Positions 35,811 to 51,500 are shown, counted from the first letter of the stretch. The stretch: 64,000 nt of DNA from Eudromia elegans (GCA_003342815.1 PTEX01000232.1:729475-793474), one strand, 5' to 3'. Notes: a model not told the origin generated them from the sequence alone. Program-made: numbers and translations.

Positions 35811-36534
35811 TTTATTACAAAATAAAAACAGAGAGGAAGTGAAAAAACACAGTCCAATTTAAAAACTAATTAAAACTGCAAACGGTGGGGTTTTTTTTTT
35901 TACTGAAACACCAACGTGCACCTTTCATAGGATCCAGGGCACCCTGCAGCACTCCACGGGGTGGGGAGTGCATCCTGTGCACCACGCAGCCCTGTCGACA
36001 GAAGGGCACAGGGTCCAGCACACTCTCATGGAGACGTGGCACGAGCACTTGCACACTCAGAAATTTTTTTAACAAACAGAAAAGAAATAAAACCGATAGA
36101 TGATGTTGTCAGAAAGCTTTTTTTCATGGTAACTTCGATTAGCTCCAGGTTTCATGACCATATAGTACCTTATTCCTGGAGACCATCACCGTGCAGTATC
36201 TCCAGCAGCTCTTTTGAGAGGCAAATTTGATGAACAAGGACAGACAATAAAACGGTTGGTACAACAGGGTCTGTAGAACCAGACAAGATGGCTAATGCAT
36301 CTTTGCAGCAGCAAGGTTCAAGCTGTTCCATCCACAATCCAATGGCAAACAAAGAATGATGAGGCAGAAATATGAGTACCTGGGGCCATCTCGTAATTCC
36401 AAACCTCCTCTCTTGTGCACACACACGATCCCTTGTAGTCTGAAAAGAAAATCTGTTTAGTTCTCCTTAGAAGTCTTTTTTTTTCCTTGTTTTTTTTTTT
36501 TTTTTCTTTTTTCCAAAGTGAGGTCATTGCTTAT
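35811..36534 (-). other. ERGIC3: Probable ERGIC3 3' UTR
   Basis: Minus-strand sequence after the TAA at 36535-36537. An AATAAA on the minus strand (plus-strand TTTATT at 35811-35816) would give a 3' UTR of roughly 0.7 kb. It contains A-rich runs near 36480-36515 as read on the minus strand. Confidence 0.5.
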
Positions 36535-39500
36535 TTATGTCGTCTTCCCAAGTTCAATTTTCTTCTGGATGGCACGTGCTGAGTGATAAATCAAGGAGTC
36601 AATGAATCCTGCAACTAGAAGGAGAAAACAGATGAATCAATACAGATATTCCCTGAAGGGGGAACAGCTTCAGGGAAAGAAAAACACAAACCCTTCTGTC
36701 AGCATAAAAAGAGGAAACGGCTGTGGCTGCTCAGAGGCATAAGGGTCCTCACCTCATTAGGAGAGACAAAATCCAGATTGCAAGGGCAGACATGGCCATG
36801 CTCCTCCAAAGGAACATTCCTCTTACAAGAGCAAGGATAAGATAAGCCAAGCTGCATGTGCTTTCTGATGAGCAAGAAGAATTTGGAGAGGAAGTTCAAT
36901 CTAGAACGGTTAATTTGTTTGACTGCTCTAACACAGCTGGCCGAGGCAGTTATTTTACATATCATACACATTTCAGTTTCTTTAAAAGTAAACTAGTCTA
37001 TTCAATAAAAACCATGCTTCCCTGTCCAGGTCCCTCTGGACGGCAGCGCAGCCCTCAGGGCTATCAGCTACTCCTCCCAGTTTGGTGTCATCAGCAAACT
37101 TGCTGAGGGAGCACTCCATCCCTTCATCCAGGTTGTTAATGAATAAACTGAACAGGACCGGATCAAAGACTGACCCCTGGGGGACACCACTAACCACAGG
37201 CCTCCAGCTGGACTCGGCACCGCTGATTACCACCCTCTGAGCCCTGTCATTCGGCCAGTTCCTAATCCACCTCACTGTCCACTCATCTAACCCACTCTTC
37301 TGGAGCTTGCCCGGGAAGATGCCGTGAGGGACGGTGTCAAAAGCGTTGCTGAAATCCAGATAGATGACATCCACTGCTCTGCCCTCATCTATCCATCTAG
37401 TCACCCCATCGTAGAAGGCTATCAGGTTAGCCAAGCATGATCTCCCCTTGGTGAACCCATGCTGGCTACTCCTGAGCACCTTCTCCTGCATGTGCCTGGA
37501 GACAGCAGCCAGGATGAGCTGCTCCATCACCTTTCCAGAGATGGAGGTCAGGCTCACTGGCCTGTAGGTGCCCGGGTCCTCCTTCTGGCCTTTTTTGAAG
37601 ACCGGGGTGACATTGGCTTTCCTCCAGTCCTCCGGCACCTCCTCCATTCTCTAGGACCTTTCCAAGATGATGGAGAGCGCTCGGCTACGACATCCGCCAG
37701 CTCACACAGCACTCTGGGGTGCATCCCATCGGGGCCCATGGATTTGTGGGTGTTGAACATGCTATACTGTCTCCTGAAGGTGGAAATCGTCATACCCCAG
37801 GAAATGGGCTCATCACCAACCATGCAGACTTAAGGAACAGTAAGACAGAAAATGTTTGCTTTCTAGAGAAAAAAAGATTTAAAGGTGCAATACCTGTAAA
37901 TATGCCTCCTACAATAGCACAAACTCCCGTAAGAAAATGCGTAAAGGGCCTAGAATGAGAAAAACAATTTAAACAACCAGCATGAGCTCAGACATCAAAA
38001 TGACAGCTAAATAAGAATCAACTAATACAAACTGATTCATAATTATAAAAGCATTGCTTACATTACATATATAAATGCTACATATATATTAATAGCTAAC
38101 AATCAACAATTTTAACAATTACATAATCCCCATCAGCAACAGGATAGAGTCCCTGTTTTTCCCATCCATTTTTTTACTGAAGAACAGCACTGTATGCAGT
38201 ACACTCTAATAATCTAAATTACAACCTTGGGAAGACAGAGCTGAAGAATGGACTTTTCATTTCTAAGATTTCAGAAACTCCCGTTCAGACAGAATTCACA
38301 ACAGTCTGGTATAACACAGAAACAAAACCTACAAACGTTTATAAATGCTAATACATTTTAAGGTGTCAAATGTGACCCTGCCTCATTACAATCGTAAAAG
38401 ATTTGACAGCCACAAGCCATGCTACTTTCCTGCAACCCCAAGCCTCTGATTAACTGACAACCCAAAAGAAGACACAGGTTCCACCCTGACTACAACACAC
38501 AGAAAAATTACAGGAAATGTAGAAAAACACGTTGAGTCAGGGTGGATGCCACCATAGGTGCTCGTAGGATGTTCTCTGGACAGTGAAAAAAGTACAAAAT
38601 CACAGTTTTATCAAATGGTTATGCTACATAAAACCAGGAGATACCAGATCCTCCCACTGAAGGAATTCACAAGTTGTTTAATGCTGGATAAAGAGACAAC
38701 TTTCTCCAAAGTTTAGATTTGTGTCTTAGGCTTGCAAGGTCTCTTGGAAAAGGAGAGAAAAGACTTGGGATATCTTTTTCTCTTTTTTCAAACGAGACAG
38801 CTTCCATTCTTGTTTTCAGAAGAACTGCATCAGCAGCCTGTCCTCTGGCTACCACAGGAGATGTCTGCTAGAAGGTGTAGCAATACAGTAGCAAAAGGAG
38901 ACGGTTCTTCTGATTTGTAAAAGGCTTTGGGGAAAATAGGTCTGAACTGTGAACCAGTTTTTGTTAGACTCCAGCTCACTATCTTGATACTGGACTCAGA
39001 TGCTTCAGATAATACCAGAAAACTCCAAATCCATTTTTGGTGCTTACACTGAGAGGAACTGCATCTGGGAGTGCCCCTTCTCATCTCAGGAGCCTGTGTT
39101 GCAGCATCTAAATGAAGCTTGTGTTTTAAGTTATGCAAAAAGAAAAAATCATTATAGGGTGAATGTGACATAAAAACAAAAAGGGCTCTCACCTGTGTTT
39201 CTCTGTCAGCTTCACCATCATGGGAGAAAGCTCATAGAGCACAAAGACACCAGGCAGACCCTGGTCTCCTATTAGCCCATTGGCTATTTTCTCATGCCGG
39301 GTAACTGAAAACTGGTTTGTCCTTACCACCTGGTAGGAAACAAACACGAGCATAGTTTTGTTAGCAGGGAAGAGGAAAGGCTTCTGACACAAGAGCTCAG
39401 TGAACCACCTCAAGCAGATCTGCCCAACCATTTGTGTGACAGCTGAGTTTAAACACAGTTTTAACGGCTGTAGGGAGCACCACTAATACGAGTCTACTAT

Positions 39501-42500
39501 CACTACAGAGCTACACCTAGTTCACTCTCCAAGCATGACTATTTTGGTCTTTGCTGACTGATAAGAGCATGAGCTATTCTTGACCTCAACTCCAACCCTC
39601 TTCAACATCTGTAGAGCACCACGGGAGGCCTCCTTGCAGTTCACCCACGACAGAGGCCTGCAGTGCACCTTTCTGCAGGGCTGGCACTGGTGGTTCTGCT
39701 CTTGGCCTACAAGCTTTGCCCACAGTAAAAACTGTATTCTCTTTCTGACATTGGTATTTTTGGTGCCTAGGCTGCTATTGCATTTATCCTTGGTAGATGT
39801 CTGAGTCTTTATACTTGACACCAGCTCAAGATCTTTGCTTCAGTACTTCAGAGTCCTTCTATTTTGAGCATTCAGCTCTCGTCGACAGTACTTTAAATGT
39901 CTCATTTTTTTTTTATTTGTACACCAAGTCCACGTCCTCCCCTGAAAAGCTGTGGTACACTTAAAGCTGTTTAGGAGATAGCATAGATATAGAACAAGCG
40001 GTTTAGATTCCAGAAGTTCTTAAACTGGAGACTTGCTCATCTTGGGTTTTTCCTCAAAGAACACTTTCAGGATCTCCTTGCTGCTTAGACTTCCCCTGAG
40101 CATGCACTATGCAACCCAAACATGAGGAAATTGCTGTGGTAACTCTGAATTAGGTGGAACAGAGGCTGAAATATGTTTCAGACAAACTCCACAGAAATTG
40201 TTATTCTGCTAGGGTTGTTTACATGAAGAATGTCAAATAGTTTGTGTCGCTTCCACCAGCTCTGACAAGGAATGTGTAGCAATCAGAATACAAGTAGAAA
40301 GTCTTTGGGGATTTTGTACTTGTTCTACAAGTACAAGTGAGGAAGTGCATTAACTTCTATGACAAATAAAAAATAAAATCTAAAGAACATTATTCAGAAC
40401 AATGAAATGTTGATTATCCCTCCCAAGTTACTACTTATACAGAGCTGGAGATGAGAGACTTGAAACCACCAAATAAATACATTTCTTTAGAACTATCAGA
40501 TTTTAAAATATACGAATCTGCAAAGAAGTAAGGCGAAATACTTTCTTTGCACAGAATTATGCAGCAGGCTCTAAGAAAAAAATTAAGGAACACTGAAGCC
40601 ACTTGGCCTCATACAACTACAGTATCAGCAGCATGTGAGGTGTATAACCACAATAGATATTATTATATAAGAAATAACTTGACCTCATGTGTAAGTCAAT
40701 GTATGTATATCAACACAGGATACAAGAACAACATGTAGATATTTGATATTCATAAAAAAACCCAAATCAACTGGAAAAAAAAAAAAGTACTTACTTCACC
40801 ATCTACTTTCATATACACTGTGGGGACCACTTTGACAAAATACTGAAACATCATGGAAGCTAAAAGCAAGGTCAGAGACACACAATGAAAAATCAACCGT
40901 ATTAAATGCTAAGGAGCTATAAAAGTTTAATTGACAGGACAGGCGAGTACAGATTTTTTTTTTCTGAGAAATTTCTCAAGAAGCATCTTTTTGTACCATA
41001 GCTACTGGAAGTGTTCAGTGAGAATTAAGTTGATGTCTGACATTAGTTTTCCTTTTTCCAAAGTGGATCCTCTTCTTTATCCAACCAGAAACAAAACGAA
41101 GCAGTTTGTTTTACTATGTTTAAATGGAAGAATTTCTTTGAACCAGTTACTTTACTACTGTTTTAGCAGTTCAACTTCTTTCCAGAAAAACCTCACACTA
41201 ACTTAGGGACACTTTTCTATTTAACAGCATAACTGCAAGAAAAGATCCTCAATTCTGACTAGGTATCCTACATCAGCTTAATTAACACCATGCTTCTTTG
41301 TGCAGAAACATGGTGTTTATCACACAAGGAGATGAAGAAAAAGGCTTAGACCAATGGAGGGGGAAAAAAAAAGTGATGTCTCAGCTGAGAACAGCCTGTT
41401 CCTTTAGTTCTCTTAATAATAATGGAAGGGTAGAAGTCACTTTGGGAAACTTTAAGAAATTCCCATAAGAGAATATTATTCCTCAATTTCTACTGAAGGA
41501 ATAATTCTCAAATCTAGCTGAACATAAATTTGACTTACAATCTTTTTCTTCTTTTTTTTTTTTTCTCTTCAATCTACATCTTCACTCCTCCCACAATTCC
41601 ACATTCAGGTAAGATAACAATCCTAACACCGTTTCAATGCAAATGACTTCTCTCTGCAAGCTTTGTTATATAACAATAACACAAATGTCTGCAAAGACTT
41701 GCAGACTTTAGTGCACCTAAAAAAGTAACTGATCTCTGCAGTGACATATGAAGTGCCATGATCAGTGTCTTTCATGAAAAATGGAAGGGGGCAAACATGG
41801 GCATATTTGTCCCAGATGAAGGGATCTGTTTCTGAAAGAGCATACTGTAGAGAAGGCTTTGGTAATGCTGCTGGGCTTCTCACTATAGCCTGGGAACTTT
41901 GCTCCTGTTCTCCTACAACACTTATTAATTACAAATACTTAAGAAGAGACGTCTCTCAGCTGGCTTTTACCTTGCTGTGCAGTGACGTCTGTCCCATCCA
42001 GAGGGTTCACAATGCCTGGATAATCTCTTCCAAATGAAAGATGTTTGATGTAATGTGTCATATTGATCTGAAACAGAAAAGGCAATAATTCAAACAGCAG
42101 CATAGAACCCCAGGTAAAGGCAAGGGGTCTGGAGTTCATTTTTTAAAATCTTTTTCTTAGAGTAGCTCTAGAACAGAGCCAGGTTCACTCTTAATTCTGC
42201 AGTTCTTAACAGTAAATTGCAAAGCACCTGCTCTGCTCGTTACTTGTGGGAGATTCCAAAAGTCAATGGAATTTCTCCTGTTCCTGTCGGAAATCCCCAA
42301 ATCCTAGTGCTTTACCCTCCCATCCACAGCGGGCTCCCCAAACTGCTCCTCTCAGCCAGAGCAGCACCATTCTTTCAAACACCTCAGAGGCACAGGTGGT
42401 GCTCTCATTTGCCTTGCTCCTAGAGTGAAGGGAAACTCAAGCAGATCGAGAAGCAGTTGTGCAAAAGGCATCCCTAGGGCACTGGGATACTTGGTTCATA

Positions 42501-45500
42501 ACCAAGGTGGTAACACCTCAGGTCTCAGGAAGAGGGAAAGAGGCTTGTCAGGCAATATGATGTCCCTGAATACACATCGGATCTCTATGTAAAAGCAGGT
42601 CCTAGATTCTTCTCAGACTGAAAAAGCTTAGAGACAGCTGCCTTCAGTACACTAGGATCTCAGCATGGCAATGGGAAGACAATCCAAAGGAAAATAGACT
42701 GAGAGAACTGGGACACTGTGTCTTGGAAACACTTACATTATCAAGTCCAAAGCTCTGAAGATCATGAACTGTAACAGAAAAAATAGTTTAATAACGTAGT
42801 TCAGACAATGGCATCAATAGCTCTGTTTGTCTTATTTAATCTTGAGGGAGCTCCCTTGCTAAAATGGCAAGAAAATAGCTTTAATATCTCTCTTACTTGC
42901 AGTAGGACACATGACAGATAAAACTATCGTAATTCTCCTTCCCACATTGGCTAGCCACTGCTAGAGCAAAGGAAAGTAACTTTACTTTAGAGTTAATTCA
43001 GATTAGTCATTTCAGACCTCACTAGAATATGTTCTTAATGTGGCAGAAAGAGCAAGCTTGTGGAGGTGAGCAAGGACAATTTCACTACTACCTCAATCAT
43101 TAAGTGATAAGCATTTGAGATTTTCCCTAGCTCCTTTAACCACTTGTTAACACACTAGCACTGTGGACCTAAAGAAAAAACTGAGCAGAGCTTCTGCCTT
43201 ACAGAGCAACACATGAAAGTATGCAAAAAAAATTCCTCAGCATCTTAGCACCCCAGTACTCCCATCAGTCTCGTCATTGCTGCCCAAGGAGCACATAAGG
43301 AAAAGTCTTTGCAGGACTGCTGAGCAGTTTTGCCAAGTCACAGAAGAGGAGGCTGCTCTCAGCAGCGATGCCCTTGGGGGGCATCACCCCATTCTCTCTC
43401 TGCATTTTGTGCACACACGCGTATCTTAGCTTGGGCAGCACTATGCACCCAGAAGAGACATGGCAAAGATATGGACAACGGGAGGCTACTTTGAAAAGAA
43501 CTAGTATCTTCCTGCTTGCTACTGAAGTGTTTTTTTGCAAGGCCAGAGGCATCAGTCTCAGGATAGAAGCATAACTTACATCTAAATTGCAAGATTGTTC
43601 TTACAGGCGTAGCCGAAGTTATACAACCATCCTAAGGCAGCCAGTCTTTAGCAGGCTGTGGCACATTCTAATATGTAGATTCACATGTTCAGGAAGTCAG
43701 ACTTCACCTCACACCCTAGCAAAGAAAACCCCAGTCTGCACATTGTGAGCTATTAGTTTATGAGCTGCTGCAGTCAGCTCACCAAGTGCTGCTGTATTAC
43801 TAACGAAGATCAAGACTGCTGCTCTCTGAAAACGCTTTTGATATACAATATAGCACAAGGAAGGCTGCAAAGCTAAAGAATGGACTGAAATTAAACTCTC
43901 CTTTAAAAGAAACATTTATTTATCATGAATATGCCATTTTTTTTTTCTACTAACATCTTTCTACAAAAAAACCCCAAAAGCTTTATTTGTGCTTACATAA
44001 AACTCACTAAAAACACATGCATGCAAAACACAAGCTGTACTGTTAGAGCAGGAAATGCTATATATATATAAACATTCTTCCTTCAACTTTGATCTAAGGA
44101 AGCCACAATGCATTGCACAACTTAAATATTCAGCACTCAGAAACTAAGGCTGCAGTCCGTGGAATTAAGGTACTGGTTTTGCATTACAGAGACATTAAGT
44201 TACAGAGACATTAAGAGACATACAGAGCATTAAGTTAAGTTCTCAGAGCTGCACTGTCTTCAGGTGTTTCTGATTCTCCTCCTCCCTGTTCCTGCGTCAC
44301 AAGGAAGTGTGCAATTCCTTTACCCTAAACACAGCCATTTGTGTCAGAGCAGCTGGTTCAGAGAACCCATTTATCTTACAAAAAGTCCAAAAATTTGGAA
44401 TTACATGTGAAGTCAGCAATGGTGGAAGGGAGATGAAAAAAAGGAGAAGTTGGGATGGGATTATATTACACTGTTTTCATAAATGGTTATAAGAAACACT
44501 TGGTTCAATCAATAAAATATTATCCATTTAAGACAAGCGAGAAGTTGTTTCAGGCACTGGTGAAGTGTTAAGACTCACAGCCTTTTGTACTTCACCAAAG
44601 TACAAACATCAGTAAGCTGATACTCAGCCAACAGTAAAATCCTACTGAGATTCTACATTTAAGCTGGACTGCTAATGAAACAGTCTTTGTGCTCCAGCTG
44701 AAACACAAGCATTGCTTTACTGGAGGCAATTTTTGCAACCAGATCAGCTCCTAAATACAGCTAACGGCACCGTTGCACAAACGCTTGTGCTAATGCACTG
44801 GATGGATACAAGCCCTCCACGTGGAGCAGGGCAGGAATCCTTCCTGGGACCGGACTGCTAGGTGCCTCCACGAGGTCATGGGGTTTTTCAGTTTTAGTGC
44901 TTTAGAAGTCACATTCATTAACATGTGAAGTGCTAGTGAGGTTGAGGAATCTTACAGTAGTAGCAGAATATGAGGAAACTCCAGAGAAGCAGGTGAAAAG
45001 GACCAGTCCCCAACTACCACGGCTAAACTTAATTTACCTTAGGTATGACTCATTTTAACAGTTGTGATTATTTAAAACGTGATTTCCTCATCCTGCTCTG
45101 TTATAATGTTCCATATGTAAAGCGCTGATTAATCGCTTTTTTATAAAGTTTTTATAAGTTTTTCTAAAATACTTCTCAACTAAATGATTTAAAATTCTGA
45201 AAAGGCAAGATCTAGGCATACAGTCTCTAAAATAGTTTTCAACCAGACTAAAGGCTTATTTATTATTGATCGCTGAGGCTTATGCTATGTATGCTCTGTA
45301 CGGTCTGTGTTGGAGATAAACATTTAGCTAACCATGGATTCCTTTACACAAAACAATAGGCTGTTTAGCCTACTTAAGGAGGAAAATCAGCAAGGAAACA
45401 GAAGATATTAAGAAACTATCAGTGAGGAACAGAGACAGTTATTTCTAAAGAAACCAACACTTTACTTTCTGTAACTGCAGGGCTTAATTAGGTAAGATAC

Positions 45501-48500
45501 AGAAACATCTCAGGTTTCTCAAGGATATATATAACTTGTTTTTCTTCAATGCTTAATAACATTTTAATTAATTTTAAGATATGCTGTTAGTATGAGGAAT
45601 TCTCCCCACCTTCTTTTTTTGACCTGAAAAAGCACAAAGCTTCCTGGGTGATCTTAAAATCTGCTTCTCAGTCCCTTATTTGTAAAACTGGGTAACAGCA
45701 CTCCCTACCACTACGGATTTTTAAAATAAATACAATTAGATTACAAGAAATTCAAGACACAGCTACCCAAACATGCTGCTCCAAAGCGTGGTAGGACACC
45801 AAGTTTTAACCTGGGGAAGAATTTTCTTGAAGAAAATATCTTATATGAACACAGTGGTGGGAAGATGCTGAGGGAGGGTTAAGGATGCACTGTGACTAGT
45901 GGACTAAGGAAGGCAGCAACACCACCAAAAGCCTTGCAGCTGGGGGAGGCAATGAGAACAAGGGAGCCTGAGTTGTCTGGCAGATATTACTGAGTTGAAA
46001 CACCAACTGTAAGCACTACAATTCTCTCATCCTTAAAAATAAACACACAAAAAAAATCCCCAAAAAACCCAGACTCCACCCCCGATCTATAATCTCCCCA
46101 CTCTTCCTGCATCCAAACCTTGTATCGAGTATTGTGAGTATTGGTGCATGTATTCTTAGCAGAAATTCTCTACCCTGCTGTCAAAATGAGATTAAATGAG
46201 ATAATTATCCCATCTGATTTCCAAAGAGAGAAGTCTCTCCAACTTATTACCACGTCCCTCTTGATTATGTTATCTGCATAGAATAATTAATAATCCATAT
46301 TATCTCTAACACTGACTTATTACATATTAAGATCATTTAAGTCAAAAACAATTAACCTTTTTCCCTGGGTCATTTACCACATAAGAATGACTTGGCATGG
46401 ATCTCCTTATAGCTTTCAGGAAACAAATTCCTTGCCTAGATCAACAGCTCCTCCCAAAGGAGATTTAGAGGTACGGCAAATAATAGAAATGGGGTTAGTT
46501 CCGTAGTAAACCGTTTTGAAAAAGAAAGGATATAGCAACACTTACTCTCAACAGCGTGGACTGCAAAAATGAGCAGAGTAGGAGAGAAAAGAGAAATATT
46601 CAGATCCTTATAATGAAAACCAGAGATTCAGATATAGCAGCATTTAAAACTCACATCAAAAAGAGGAAGAATAATTCCTTTTGCTGGTATGTTTTCTAGG
46701 CCACATATAAAGAATCCCTAGCTGTCAAAAGAACTGATAAATGGACCAGCAATCATTGAAAGAGTAACTCAGACACAAAAATGCAGGGAATCAATCACTA
46801 AAAGAATAAAAAAACCAGTCAGATGTCCATATATTTCAAATAGGCTCTAAAGCAGCATGTCATGTAACACTGATACCTAGATTCCATTTTTTAGTCCCTT
46901 TGGGGAGTGGAAAGGTTATTTTACAAGCAACCAAAGCTGCTTGGAAGTGTAGCCAAGCTGTACATTCACAACATACTGCCATTCAAAGCTGAGCAATGGG
47001 TAACACATTTTTCTCTCAGACAGTCCTGTGCTTCTTTCACCATACCTGACACACAAGTACAGTGGAAAGTCATGAGGTTATTTTTGTTTATTCTGTTGCA
47101 AGATCCCAACAAAACTGAATACCTGAGAGGCACCTGGGGGCAGGTAAAATGCATATATGGACTGCATGTCTCAAAGAATAGTCATCAAGGTTGAGTGACC
47201 TCTATCTTTTTGGTTCCAGAAGATTGTTCACACATGACTGCACCACACAGGACTAACCAGTAACTTCCATAGCTTTATGGAAGCTTGGAGATGGGCCTCT
47301 GAATCTTTCACCAACAACTTCCCTATTCACTCTGCCAAACTCTACATCTCTGGTGAAGCTCCTGTGATCACGTTTTTTTGCTATGGAGAAAGTGTGGAAA
47401 GCCTCCAGAGAGCTGCTTAGCAGATAGTAGGCATCCCCAACAATTCAATCAGTTTGAACTCTGGCACATTGTAATCTGCTGGCAAATGGAAAAGTTAGTT
47501 TTGTGATCTCAAAAACAAACTCGGTACGTCAGTAAACAGCTTGTTCACCTACATGGAAACAGATGAGACCTGGAGTCTTAAAGCACCAACATAAGCGACC
47601 TCGGAAAGGAGTTTTCCTACCAGTGTAAAAAGAAGAGTCCTGAGCATTACCAAAGATAAAATACCTAAGTAGGTATCAAAAAGCAGCTTAGTCAATACCA
47701 GCCATGTGTATTAGCTCTGTCTCATGTTATTTCTTATTCTATTTTCTGAGAGGAAAAAAAAAAAGGCAATTTCAACTTGTTCCTATCCAGGAGAGGATAA
47801 CAGTTTTGAAGATGGTAATAGCAACGACTATTCTGGAGATCTGGAGGATTACAAGTGTAACCCTCAGGGCAAGGCGAGTATCAGCATATGAAGCTGAAAA
47901 GCTGATCTCCAAGCTGGAATATCTGAATAACGCTCAACAAAGTATGAACTTAAGTGTAATCATCAGCTGTGCAGACATGGTATAGCCATGCCAAAGTGAG
48001 GCAAGGACAGTGGCACCATAATGAACTTTCCATAGTACTGACATTCATGTTAACCCTCTATTTCCTAGTCAAATCAGAAATGCAGCAGTGAAGAAGGAAG
48101 CAATGCAAGGATCATCTCTCTCCTGAGGAATCTGTCACTAAGCACTTCCCAGAAGGCAGCACAGTTTGAGTGTGGGAATATTGAAGCTCAAATCAGCAGA
48201 GGAAACAAGACAGCAGCAGAATACTGTCAGCCATCACAGCTTTACATCACGCAGGTCTGCAGATTTAGTAATTTACTGGATTGTTAATTTGGTTTTTGAC
48301 TTCTCTTAGGCATGCAGCTTTATCCTGCATGACAGTCTCTTAAGCATATTAATAAGTTGATCATTAATATAGACCTTATTAAATGGATTAAAAATCATGC
48401 GAACAGAAGTTCTAACAGTGGAATTATCATTAGGGAAAATAAAAGCTATTTCCAAGGAAGGTCTTAGAGTGCTGTCCTATGATCAACACTAGTCAAAATC

Positions 48501-51500
48501 TTAGTCAGGTATTAAAGGCAAGTACAAAACCTCTGACTGCAAATTATACACATATACATATATATATATACACACACACACAAAAACACATATATAAAAG
48601 GATTATGAAGAAAGGTCATACTGTGGTAACAGTCGCAGCTTCATATATAAAACACAGTCTCTGAGCTGACTATTTCCCTTAAAGCGGGAATATAAAAAAT
48701 AAATGCTGGGTATTACTAAGAAAGTAAGAGAAGCAAAGTGACATCATCACATCACTGCCTACAACATTAGTTGGATCTTCTTCCCGGGTGCAGTTCTGGC
48801 ACTTATGGAAACAGCAGAACCAAAAGAGGTCCAGAGAAAGGCAGCAAAGAAGCTCAGAGGCTGAAGGGCTTCCAGGAAAGACCAGCTGAGCAGGCTGGGA
48901 TTTTTCAGCTGAGGAAAGACATGACCTATAGAATGGCCCAGGAAAGATCCATGACGTCTTGAGTGGCAGGGAGAGAGCAGGCAAGGATCATTGCCCACAG
49001 GAAGAACAAAGGCCATCGAATGAAGTTAATGGCAGCCAGGCTGCAAGCAGATGAGAGGAAGGTTTTTGTTTTGTTATTCTTTTTTTTTTTCTTTCTTACA
49101 GCAGAAGAGACCTGTTAAAACTCCTTGCAAATGGGTGTTGTAAATGTTTAGATGGGATCATGGTAAAGATGAGACAAGTATCTAGAAGAGAGCCACTAAT
49201 GACTCTCCATAGACAGAAAGAGACTTAGGAAACAACATGAGCTGCAAAAAGTTGCACATAAAGTATTAAGGACCTTTTTTCTTGTTCAGTAATATGAAAA
49301 AGTTCCCACAAAGCCTACCTATATCGTGACCTCTCCCAGTCCTTTTCATTGCACTGAAATCTATCAATACTCAGAACTCTGCCTCTGAAAAGTCTGCAGG
49401 AATTCTCTATTTTCCAGCTGTACTTTCTGTCCATAGCCCATTTTATTTTTAGTTCAGTTAATCCAAGACTTCTGGGGCAGGTCCTATTAGAGAGCTATCC
49501 TGACCTAACCCACTCCTCTAGGGCACACACACCACGGAGCACTTCGCTCTCGGCACAGCCAGTTTTGCATTCATGCCTATTACAGAAAAAAAGATGCAAT
49601 GCAGAGATATTTTACATTAACATACATGGTGTAGAGTTGTAAACACTGGCTGTGATACAGTTGCTGTTTCCATGCTAATTTAAACATATATACACAAAAA
49701 AAGGAGTCCTGCAGAATTAAGTGGGTATTAAGTGGGTTTTTTAGACTTACACTGTTTAAAAAAAAAAAAAAAAGACAAGATTCGAAATGAATCACAGGAG
49801 TGATTCACTTCATCTGCAGAAACCGTGCCCAAAACCTTGCTTGCTTTTTTTTCCCCAAATACATTGATTACTTTCCTCCCCAGTGATCTTTACCTCAGTA
49901 ACAGAGATCATTCTACAGATAATTGTGGGAAGGGGAATCAGGCTAAAATTAAAGTTCTTTGTGAAACCTTGACTACAAATTTCATGCTTCAAATATTTTA
50001 CCGCAGCACCTGCAAACGTTTCATTAAGTCACATAAGTATTTCCAATCAAGTTCATGCTAAAAATACAAGGCATAAAATATTCACCACTACTCATCTGGT
50101 CACTTTGTATCGATATGTGCTTAAAAAGTCCTTTATACCTTGAGAAAACGCCTTATAAACTAAATTTGTTTTACAATTACTTAGTTATTTTAAAATTCTC
50201 TTCAGATATTCTCTAAAATATCTCTTCCAGAAATACTCATATTCAGGTCCTGGACTGAACACCTTATTCGAGACTGTTTTACAGAAGAGCAGCAAGATTT
50301 CATGGAACAAGTGAGATTATTTGTGGGCTGTGTCTCATTTCTCACAAGTTCCTCCAAAGCTCTGTGGCAGCACCTCCACAAAATGCTTTCCGATTTGTTC
50401 ACGATGGTTCTAAATATCTATAAGAAAACTCCAATAATGTTCCCCCCACTATGCACTGTTCTTATTGTGGGTGGCAACACAGATAGCCAAAGGGAATGTA
50501 AAGCTATTCTTTGAAGTTAAAGGGTTATAGTAAATAGAAAAGGAAAATACTTTACCATGTACATGAGACTGCTGAAAACTTTTCCCTGGTGCAAAGTGAA
50601 AATTGCCAGCTACCTGCAGGAGATAGTTATCTTTCAGAGTCCAAATAAATCAAATAATACTGATGGTAGGGCATTTTTTTTTTCCAAAAAAAGCAGAACA
50701 AACCAACCAAACAAACAAAAGCCCAAGATATATATACTAAGCAAGTCCCTTCCACAGGTGACAACATCAACAGGTGACATACTTGTCAATCTTCAGAGAA
50801 TTCCAAATGGTTGAGGTTGGAAGGAATCTCTGGAGATCATCTAGTGCACCACCCCTTCTCCATCAGGGACCCCTAGAGCACGTGGCACAGTGTGGCATCC
50901 AGGCAGTTTCTGAAGATCTCCAAAGAAGGAGACTCTACCTCACCACATTTTGTGGTAAATGGTTCCATATTTGTTTGGTACCCAAGATAAGACAAACCAA
51001 AGTCTACAAGAATAAGCAAAAGATTTAAACTCCAGAAAAGAAGAATGTGGGCTCCAAAACGGGTGCAAGATGTGCAAAACCAGAGAGAGTTAGTTTAAGA
51101 AAAAAGGGCCTGATTTCTAGAATGTATTTGGGCATGTAACCTGCATGTCCAACTCCTCTGGGTTAGGTAACTCTCCACTTGACAGGTCAGTTATACAGCT
51201 ACTTAGTGCACCTAATACTTAATTTTAATGTACCAGTTGCACAACTCAGGCAAGCAAATTAATCTCCGTGTCTGCACTGTTTCTGACCACTTTCAGCTTT
51301 AACAATCATGTCCAGTAGTCTTTACTGCTACAGAAGGGAATATTTCACTCTTTGCAGCATGACTGCTGATAAGTTGTAGATAACTGATATCTCCAACAAT
51401 GTCTTTGTTTTAGGACTAAAAAAACAGGTGGGGCAATTAGACATCAAAGTAGTGCTCCAGAAACCCATACAACAGGACTTGTTAGATGGCAGGAAAAACT

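Larger units (their letters stand above)
42769..50555 (-). other. Largest ERGIC3 intron (7.8 kb)
   Basis: Mostly AT-rich unique sequence. It contains a (TA)n/(CA)n microsatellite at about 48548-48600, a degenerate CR1-like stretch near 48785-48960 and imperfect 'acagagacattaagtt' repeats at 44185-44236. No alternative exon is supported. Confidence 0.5.

Noticed and set aside
36982..37647. A 221-codon minus-strand reading frame with reverse-transcriptase motifs, as a possible host gene
   Set aside because: It is a CR1 fragment in an ERGIC3 intron, frame-broken near 37650 and without element ends.
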